From Nitrosomonadaceae bacterium (GTDB lineage: Bacteria > Pseudomonadota > Gammaproteobacteria > Burkholderiales > Nitrosomonadaceae), in assembly GCA_024644425.1 (NCBI GenBank), contig JAHELA010000028.1:1-12600 (forward strand): a stretch of 12,600 nucleotides of DNA, in the 5' to 3' direction. This document shows positions 7,809 to 12,600 of this stretch, piece after piece. The notes under the pieces were generated by a model that worked only from the letters and a program-made list of their open reading frames with translations, was not told the DNA's origin and did no database searches. Made by a program: the position numbers and the translations under genes. Position 1 is the first letter of the stretch; each line of letters starts with the position of its first letter.

Positions 7809-8560
7809 TCAGAAACTTTAAACACACTTGGCATCGTGACATTCTAATTTGGCGAAAAGTGCTTCCAAATTCTGTTCAGCGCGGATTTAGTTTAGTGGAG
7901 ATGGCAGTAGTAATGGTTATACTTGCAATGTTAATTGGTGGTTTATTATCGCCATTAACTGCCCAGATAGATCAACGAAATATGAATGAGACACAAAAAT
8001 CTCTTTTTGAGATAAAACAAGCTTTGATCGGTTTTGCTGTTACTACTGGACGATTGCCCTGTCCTGCCATTTCAGCTTCTAATGGTGATGAAAAGGTGAC
8101 CTGTGTTGCTTTAGCAGATAGGCACGGATATATTCCATGGGCAATGTTAGGAGTACCAAAGCTAGATGCTTGGGGCCGTATGTTCCGTTATAGTGTGACA
8201 CCCGCTTATGCTGGTCCTGTGGGAACACTGGTTTTATCCCCGCCAACAGCACGAGATATTACCATTCAGACAAGGGACGCAACCGGTACTCTGGTAAATA
8301 TAACTAATCCTAATAATATTCCGGCCATTGTATTATCCCATGGCAAAAATGGATATGGTGCAACTGATGATCTGGGTGCAGTTATAGCTGTGCCAGCTCC
8401 TAATGTAGATGAAACTACCAATGCAACTAATGCCACAACTTTTGTTGATCAAGTTCCTAAAGATCCTAGTTCAGCTGGTGGGGAGTATGACGATATTGTT
8501 ACCTGGATTTCACCTAATATTTTGTTTAGTAGTATGGTAGCAGCCGGACGATTACCTTAA
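7805..8560 (+). CDS. Prepilin-like protein with canonical N-methylation motif
   Basis: A 251-residue prepilin. A 27-residue basic leader ends QRG, followed by FSLVEMAVVMVILAMLIGGL. Phe1 and Glu5 (mature numbering; F28 and E32) are present, so it should be processed by a prepilin peptidase and inserted into a pilus or pseudopilus fibre. Beyond the stem, the KQALIGFAVTTGRLPCPA region (71-88), C100 and IPWAMLGVPKLDAWG (110-124) match the corresponding motifs of the gene before it, so the two globular domains are probably homologous. The tail (ITNPNNIPAIVLSHGKNGYG, then a Thr/Asn-rich loop and DDIVTWISPNILFSSM) resembles C-termini I associate with this betaproteobacterial pseudopilin group. It starts within an ATGA overlap and is the last gene of the operon; a convergent kinase gene lies 42 bp beyond. 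No clear terminator is visible in that gap. Confidence 0.85.
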   Translation: MIRNFKHTWHRDILIWRKVLPNSVQRGFSLVEMAVVMVILAMLIGGLLSPLTAQIDQRNMNETQKSLFEIKQALIGFAVTTGRLPCPAISASNGDEKVTCVALADRHGYIPWAMLGVPKLDAWGRMFRYSVTPAYAGPVGTLVLSPPTARDITIQTRDATGTLVNITNPNNIPAIVLSHGKNGYGATDDLGAVIAVPAPNVDETTNATNATTFVDQVPKDPSSAGGEYDDIVTWISPNILFSSMVAAGRLP

Positions 8561-8602
8561 TATTTTCCAAGTACATTTATGTTAATAGCTTATACACAGT
8601 AC

Positions 8603-10330
8603 TCAGTTAGATGCTGGGGCTACATTAGTTTCTTTCTTCTCCAATTTAAAGCATACAGCGCCTTTTTGATTACTTTTTAGGCTTAATACGTATCCGTGAT
8701 GTTTTGCCCAACGAAAAGCTTGATATAAACCAGTTCCCAGGCCAGACTCAGATTCAACAGTATCATGAAAAAGTTTGGTAACTATCGCTTCTGGGATTGA
8801 GTTACCACTGTCACACACTGTTAATACTATAGAATCGTCAACATTAAGATGTACTGCGACATTTATATTTGTTTCTGTCATACGTTTCTTCCGCGCATTA
8901 TCTAGCAAATTTTCAGCTACATTTTCAAATACAGCTGATGGAATTTGTTGTTCCGAAGCAATGACATCATTAAACTGAATATTACGGCCATGGTAACGAT
9001 TTTTGAGTAATTTCCACCAATCAGTAACAGATACATATTCACCGCTAGGTTCTTTTTGTGGAGCGCTCAATTTACTTAGAGTTAGCTCCAGGCGATGAGT
9101 TAATGCAGGTAGCTGGCGGTTAAGCATTTTTTGAAAGTCCTTAGTTTTTCCTGTCTTCGTTGCCTGTTGCCCTGCAGAAATTAGTGTATAGAGAGATTGA
9201 AGTAGGTTTTTTACATCATGCGTGAGCCGTGATCCGGTTTCATAAATTGTTTGCAATCGTGTCATACGCTGAAGTATATTTTCTCTGTATTTTGTTTCGT
9301 AAAACTGGCTAATAATCTGCACCAATAACTGCGTGTGTAAAAGTACCGCTGTTTTTAATTTATACTTAGCGTTAATTTTGATTCGTAGTTGCCCTACTTC
9401 TAAATTTATTGGATAGTCACTATCTTCTCCCAGTTTGCCATCGATGCTCGGTGATAGCCATGTGACACCTTTTATCCATGGTAAGTCTGATAGTTGTTGC
9501 ATTGCAGCTTCTAGAAATCCTGCGGCTTCTTGCTCAAGTTCTGACTCTTTAGCAAGTTTTGATAACCATTCGTCAAGCGGTGTTCCGACATTTAATAGGT
9601 AGCGGGAGAATAGGTGTTGCAGTCCCACAAATCCAAATCGTGGATTCCACAACCATCCAAGCGTCAGTAAAAGCATGGCTAGAGAAAATAATGTGAATGA
9701 AAGCGCTTCTAGATAATTTGCATTTCCTAGAACCATATAGGTAAAGCTGCCTAATACTAGTACTACCACTAACAAGAACAGTAAGACACTATAGAAAAAA
9801 TCTACTGCATGGCTAGATATGACGGGCTCGTTCTCCACTGGCATTAGTGCCATGCTAATTAGCACTAACAGTAACCCATATTGAACCAGATATTGAAGCA
9901 TTTCCGTGATCATTCCAGAAGCAAACAGATGTGGTGTCACCCACAGTAACAACAACGCTAACAGGTAGAGCATTGCAGCTAAATAAAATAGCTTTAGCCA
10001 TTTGGTTCGAAATGAAAACACCCTCCCGCCTACCAACGCAAATAAGACTGCTAGCCAGAATGCTACGAGCCACCAATTAAGCCATAGTAATATGCTTGTA
10101 CAGACAATACCTATGAGTGTGAGGACACCTACAGTTACTTTATGCTCTCCGCCCCACATTGGCTGCCAAATGAGAAAAATACCTAAATGAGAGACTAGTA
10201 ACGCATGCATCCAAGGATCATCAATTTTCAGTAATGTTGCAGCATGTAAAAAAAGAAGCATTGCTAGCATGAGCCAGTGTCTACGCGGCACAATAGTTGC
10301 TAAGATTGATTGGCTAGGTGGGAGCAGCAT
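8603..10330 (-). CDS. Multi-pass membrane sensor histidine kinase (orphan here)
   Basis: A 575-residue kinase. Roughly the first 230 residues are hydrophobic, with about seven or eight membrane spans (for example near 17-34, 65-85, 112-132, 147-163, 177-200, 209-227) and little periplasmic sequence, suggesting sensing in or near the membrane. A linker of about 120 residues follows. The phosphoacceptor helix reads GSRLTHDVKNLLQSL with H371. The ATPase domain has the N box ENLLDNA (473-479), the G1 box DSGNSIP (507-513) and the G2 box SGLGTGL (529-535). The HDxKN phosphoacceptor differs from the common HE(L/I)RTP form and is shared with PrsK-type kinases of exopolysaccharide systems. No response regulator lies beside it. 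It is divergent from a pilin gene with a sigma-54 promoter, which suggests, but does not show, a role in pilin control. The ATG at 10330 lacks a strong Shine-Dalgarno sequence. Confidence 0.88.
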   Translation of the reverse strand: MLLPPSQSILATIVPRRHWLMLAMLLFLHAATLLKIDDPWMHALLVSHLGIFLIWQPMWGGEHKVTVGVLTLIGIVCTSILLWLNWWLVAFWLAVLFALVGGRVFSFRTKWLKLFYLAAMLYLLALLLLWVTPHLFASGMITEMLQYLVQYGLLLVLISMALMPVENEPVISSHAVDFFYSVLLFLLVVVLVLGSFTYMVLGNANYLEALSFTLFSLAMLLLTLGWLWNPRFGFVGLQHLFSRYLLNVGTPLDEWLSKLAKESELEQEAAGFLEAAMQQLSDLPWIKGVTWLSPSIDGKLGEDSDYPINLEVGQLRIKINAKYKLKTAVLLHTQLLVQIISQFYETKYRENILQRMTRLQTIYETGSRLTHDVKNLLQSLYTLISAGQQATKTGKTKDFQKMLNRQLPALTHRLELTLSKLSAPQKEPSGEYVSVTDWWKLLKNRYHGRNIQFNDVIASEQQIPSAVFENVAENLLDNARKKRMTETNINVAVHLNVDDSIVLTVCDSGNSIPEAIVTKLFHDTVESESGLGTGLYQAFRWAKHHGYVLSLKSNQKGAVCFKLEKKETNVAPASN

Positions 10331-10372
10331 GTTTTGTAGTAATATAAAAATTGAAGTAATGTTAGATAGCTA

Positions 10373-10401
10373 ATTATAGCTGGGGCATAGGTAAACTTAA
10401 A
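10373..10401 (-). promoter_or_regulatory. Possible sigma-70 promoter of the kinase gene
   Basis: On the minus strand a perfect TATAAT -10 box (10378-10373) lies 17 bp from a weak -35 hexamer TTTAAG (10401-10396). A start near 10366 would leave about 35 bases of leader before the kinase ATG. The -10 lies inside a small palindrome, AGCTA-ATTA-TAGCT (10368-10381), that could be an operator. In such AT-rich DNA a chance -10 match is possible. Confidence 0.4.
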
Positions 10402-10447
10402 AAAAGCATTTTCTGTGGCCAAATAAATATAATAATTCGACTTCTAC

Positions 10448-10483
10448 TGTTGAGAAATCATCCAATATGTCAATTTTTCAACA
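10448..10483. repeat. Imperfect inverted repeat upstream of the sigma-54 promoter
   Basis: TGTTGAGAAA (10448-10457) and TTTTTCAACA (10474-10483) form a 10 bp inverted repeat with one mismatch and a 16 bp spacer. It lies about 85-120 bp before the -24 element, where enhancer sites for sigma-54 activators are usually found. It may be a regulator binding site; the match to any particular regulator is unknown. Confidence 0.35.
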
Positions 10484-10568
10484 CATCAAACCTACATCTC
10501 GATAAAAATTGGGTATTTTAGTATTCTAACTTACTATAAATCTTTTTATTCATAATAAGTTATATGTC

Positions 10569-10584
10569 TGGCATAGATATTGCT
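10569..10584 (+). promoter_or_regulatory. Sigma-54 (RpoN) -24/-12 promoter of the pilin gene
   Basis: The sequence TGGCATA-GATA-TTGCT matches the RpoN consensus TGGCACG-N4-TTGCW except at two positions of the -24 block. The invariant GG (10570-10571) and GC (10582-10583) are exactly 10 bp apart. The predicted start is near 10595, giving a leader of about 29 bases before ATG 10624. RpoN control of major pilin genes is well established, for example pilA of Pseudomonas aeruginosa under PilS/PilR. Confidence 0.8.
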
Positions 10585-10607
10585 TAATAAGTTGTTATCA
10601 AATAATG

Positions 10608-10615
10608 AAGGGAGG
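10608..10615 (+). promoter_or_regulatory. Strong ribosome binding site of the pilin gene
   Basis: AAGGGAGG ends eight bases before ATG 10624. It is the clearest Shine-Dalgarno sequence in the window; the operon genes have weak or overlapping starts. It fixes the pilin start and suggests high expression, as expected for a major fibre subunit. Confidence 0.8.
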
Positions 10616-10623
10616 AATACCCC

Positions 10624-11289
10624 ATGAAAACTATCTCTAGAAGCCGACAATCAGGCTTTACTTTAATTGAGATTGCTATAGTACTAGTTATCATTGGTCT
10701 CTTGTTGGGAGGTGTACTTAAGGGCCAAGAGATGATTAACAGTGCTAAAGTTAAGAATATTGCGAACGACTTTCGGCAGATTCCTGTTTATATCTATGGA
10801 TATCAAGATAGGTTTAAAGCTATACCAGGCGATGATGCTAGGGTTGTTGCTAACATTAACGGCACACTTGCTACCACCCCTGCTGGTGTTCAAGGAAACA
10901 GTGTAATCAATGGTCTGTGGAATTCTTCTACCAATACGGATGAATCTTTTCTATTCTGGCAACACGTGCGTTTAGCTGGGCTCTCAGCAGGACCAACTAA
11001 TGTTGCAGATGCTACCTATATACCGCGTAATGCTGATGGTGGCATTATGGGTATTCAGAGTAATGTAGGCTTTGTTACTGTCACTGGTCCTACTGCAATG
11101 ACTGGTACGTACATTATCTGTTCAGATGGTATTCTTGGGAAATTCGTCAAACAGTTAGATGTTACACTGGATGATGGTGAAACACAGACAGGGTCTGTAA
11201 GAGCTGTTCTTCAATCATCTCCTGGCACCGCAGTGCTCAGTAGTGCAGTTGTAGACGCTAATGCCTATACAGTATGTATGGGGGTCTAA
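10624..11289 (+). CDS. Major-pilin-like prepilin
   Basis: A 221-residue prepilin with a short basic 11-residue leader (MKTISRSRQSG), then FTLIEIAIVLVIIGLLLGGV: Phe1 and Glu5 (F12, E16 in the precursor) and an uninterrupted hydrophobic stem. The stem continues as KGQEMINSAKVKNIANDF and then YQDRFKAIPGDD (60-71), a phrase I recognise from a recurrent betaproteobacterial pilin group. The globular part is Gly/Ala/Thr/Asn-rich. Two Cys near the C-terminus (C166, C218) could form a D-region disulfide loop of about 52 residues, typical in position for type IV pilins. Unlike the two operon pseudopilins it has no LPCPA...PW motif. It is monocistronic, with its own sigma-54 promoter, a strong ribosome site and a hairpin after the TAA. 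It could be the main subunit for the upstream machine, or belong to another pilus encoded elsewhere. Confidence 0.88.
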   Translation: MKTISRSRQSGFTLIEIAIVLVIIGLLLGGVLKGQEMINSAKVKNIANDFRQIPVYIYGYQDRFKAIPGDDARVVANINGTLATTPAGVQGNSVINGLWNSSTNTDESFLFWQHVRLAGLSAGPTNVADATYIPRNADGGIMGIQSNVGFVTVTGPTAMTGTYIICSDGILGKFVKQLDVTLDDGETQTGSVRAVLQSSPGTAVLSSAVVDANAYTVCMGV

Positions 11290-11309
11290 ATTAAGTAGAC
11301 CTTAATTTA
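11287..11309. repeat. Small AT-rich inverted repeat overlapping the pilin stop
   Basis: TAAATTAAG (11287-11295) and CTTAATTTA (11301-11309) form a perfect 9 bp stem around the loop TAGAC. It starts on the pilin stop codon and shares three bases with the next hairpin, so the two folds compete. TTAAGTAGA occurs at 11291 and 11307, and inverted at 11342, which suggests local duplication. Confidence 0.5.
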
Positions 11310-11350
11310 AGTAGAGTTCGTTCGCTTACAAACGAACGAACTCTACTTAA
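11307..11350. terminator. Likely bidirectional terminator, 18 bp perfect stem
   Basis: Arms at 11307-11324 and 11333-11350 are exact reverse complements over 18 bp, around an 8-base loop (CTTACAAA). The stem is capped by TTAA/TTAA ends. Reading right, CATTTTAT follows, a modest U-run; reading left, the AT-rich TTAAGG region follows. It lies between the stop codons of the convergent pilin and antiporter genes, so it probably ends transcription from both sides. Confidence 0.8.
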
Positions 11351-11354
11351 CATT

Positions 11355-12600
11355 TTATCCCTGCAATAGTTTGATTTCAGCTGCCGCCAAATTTTCTTGT
11401 GCGCCTCGTAATACCAATACATCACCTACCTCAAGCTTAGTTTTATCATTTGGCTGAAGCTCTCGTGTATTTCTTCTGCGAACTGCGGGGACTTCTACTA
11501 AAAAACTTCCTAAATTTAATTCTCCTAAGGTTTTACCGACTGCTGCTGACCCAGGAACAATCATTACATTTTGTAATCGTGGTTGCATTCTGTCTCCAGA
11601 TTCTTTTTCTTCATCGGTAATTCCACGATAAAAACCACGAAATAAGTTGTAACGTTGTTCTCGAGTTTTACGCATACGATTTAGTACACGATTAAGCGGT
11701 ACACCTAGGTGCATAAGTGCATGAGATGCAAGCATAATACTGCCTTCCATAATTTCTGATACTACTTCTGCTGCACCAGCTTCTTTCAGTTGATCGATAT
11801 CTGTGTCATCAAGAGTTCGTACAACAACTGGTAGTTCTGGACGCAGTGTCTGGACATGCCTAAGAATTTTTAGAGCTGATACGGTATCCGCATAACTTAC
11901 TACCAGCAATTTAGCACGCATAAGCCCTGCAGCAATTAACACTTCATATCTTGCAGCATCACCATACACTACGGATTCGCCTGCTGCCGTTGCATCTCGA
12001 ATACGTTGCGGGTCAAGATCAAGAGCTATAAAGGGTACCGATTCTTTTTCAAGCAGGCGAGACAGGTTCTGCCCACTACGTCCATAACCGCAAAGAATTA
12101 CATGTTTCTCTTCAGCTATAGTTTGTGCAGCAATAGTAGTAAGCTGCATGGCACGATTCATCCATTCTGCCGCGGAAAAACGACGGGCCATGTTTTCACT
12201 ATGCTCAATAATAAAAGGCGCCGCTAACATTGACAGTACTATTGCCGCTAATACTGGTTGCATGGTGAAGTCATCTACTATACCTAAGATATTAGCCTGT
12301 GCTAGTAAAACAAATCCAAACTCTCCTCCTTGAGCAAGGCTTAGACCAGTGCGTACCGCAATACCTGAATCTGCTTTAAACAAATGTGATAGACTTACTA
12401 TCAGTGAAGCTTTTATTACTATTAATGCAATAAGTATTAGCATTACCCACATAAAATTTTGTAAAACTGTTTCTATATTTAGCAGCATACCTATGGTCAC
12501 AAAAAATAGACCTAGCAAGATATCCCGAAATGGTTTGATATCATCTTCAACTTGATGACGATATTCAGTTTCAGAAATTAACATTCCTGCAATAAACGCA
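11355..12600 (-). CDS. CPA2-family cation:proton antiporter with RCK domains, 5' end outside window
   Basis: The frame runs to the right edge; the Met at 12584 is preceded in frame by AFIAG, so the start is outside. About 414 residues are visible. The first 125 or so are the last membrane helices of a Na/H-exchanger-type transporter, with the KefB/C-like phrases SETEYRH, LLGLFFVTIGM and LAQGGEFGFVLL. An RCK_N (TrkA-N) domain follows from about residue 160 of that Met: the Rossmann motif GYGRSG (166-171), acidic D189/D191 after strand 2, and YGDAA (207-211). A C-terminal RCK_C (TrkA_C) domain ends in KLEVGDVLVLRG. The protein would exchange K+ or Na+ for H+ in the inner membrane, gated by nucleotide or another ligand on the RCK part. 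E. coli KefC lacks such a TrkA_C ending, so this is better named a CPA2 antiporter than KefB or KefC. It is not obviously linked to the pilus genes. Confidence 0.9.
   Translation of the reverse strand, partial: AFIAGMLISETEYRHQVEDDIKPFRDILLGLFFVTIGMLLNIETVLQNFMWVMLILIALIVIKASLIVSLSHLFKADSGIAVRTGLSLAQGGEFGFVLLAQANILGIVDDFTMQPVLAAIVLSMLAAPFIIEHSENMARRFSAAEWMNRAMQLTTIAAQTIAEEKHVILCGYGRSGQNLSRLLEKESVPFIALDLDPQRIRDATAAGESVVYGDAARYEVLIAAGLMRAKLLVVSYADTVSALKILRHVQTLRPELPVVVRTLDDTDIDQLKEAGAAEVVSEIMEGSIMLASHALMHLGVPLNRVLNRMRKTREQRYNLFRGFYRGITDEEKESGDRMQPRLQNVMIVPGSAAVGKTLGELNLGSFLVEVPAVRRRNTRELQPNDKTKLEVGDVLVLRGAQENLAAAEIKLLQG

Larger units (their letters stand above)
10331..10623. other. Divergent intergenic control region
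   Basis: This 293 bp AT-rich gap separates the divergent kinase and pilin genes and holds no plausible gene. I see a sigma-70-like -10 box for the kinase near the left end, an imperfect inverted repeat in the middle, and a sigma-54 promoter and ribosome site for the pilin at the right end. Each is listed separately. The rest shows A/T runs only, with no clear IHF-site match. Confidence 0.75.

Noticed and set aside
8561..8602. Terminator between the convergent pseudopilin and kinase genes.
   Set aside because: Only a 5 bp AGTAC/GTACT pairing with a loop over 20 bases; no U-run next to it.
10406..10422. Possible sigma-54 element on the minus strand for the kinase gene (TTGGCCAC...TGCTT).
   Set aside because: GG and GC are 11 bp apart, not 10; this spacing is tightly conserved, so the match is probably chance.
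12006..12555. Several small plus-strand open frames at the right end.
   Set aside because: They are antisense to the conserved antiporter and show no ribosome sites or recognisable motifs.

Overview
The window carries a chromosomal locus of a Gram-negative bacterium. It is AT-rich by eye (about 40-43% G+C, not counted). Protein families and gene style suggest a betaproteobacterium, possibly of the Nitrosomonadales (Nitrosomonas or Methylophilaceae type); that assignment is inferred from resemblance and was not searched. No tRNA, rRNA, CRISPR array, insertion sequence or integrase was seen.

Positions 1-8560 (+ strand) hold a tightly packed run of eight genes for an envelope machine of the type IV pilus / type II secretion superfamily, most like the MSHA (msh) branch. 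In order: a 5'-truncated TPR protein (MshN-like), the assembly ATPase with an N-terminal MshEN domain (MshE-like), the polytopic platform protein (GspF/MshG), a bitopic protein joining a PilM/GspL-like cytoplasmic part to a PilN-like periplasmic part (MshI-like), a PilO/GspM-like protein (MshJ-like), a small exported protein (MshK-like), and two prepilin-like proteins that share a Cys-containing globular motif. Most junctions overlap (ATGA or TAATG) or are under 10 bp, so this is probably one operon. Its promoter and start lie left of the window; a secretin (MshL), an MshM-type ATPase and a prepilin peptidase are not in view.

Positions 8603-10330 (- strand), convergent with the operon, encode a multi-pass membrane histidine kinase with no response regulator beside it. 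The 293 bp region 10331-10623 has no gene and is a divergent control region: a sigma-70-like -10 box for the kinase, an imperfect inverted repeat, and a well-matched sigma-54 (-24/-12) promoter with a strong ribosome binding site for the next gene.

Positions 10624-11289 (+) encode a major-pilin-like class III-signal protein with an ideal prepilin motif. An 18 bp perfect-stem hairpin follows and lies between this gene and a convergent, 5'-truncated CPA2-type cation:proton antiporter with RCK domains (11355-12600, -), which looks like unrelated housekeeping.

Working model (inference): the operon builds a pseudopilus or pilus whose main subunit is the separately and strongly expressed sigma-54-controlled pilin, with the neighbouring kinase a candidate for the regulatory input.
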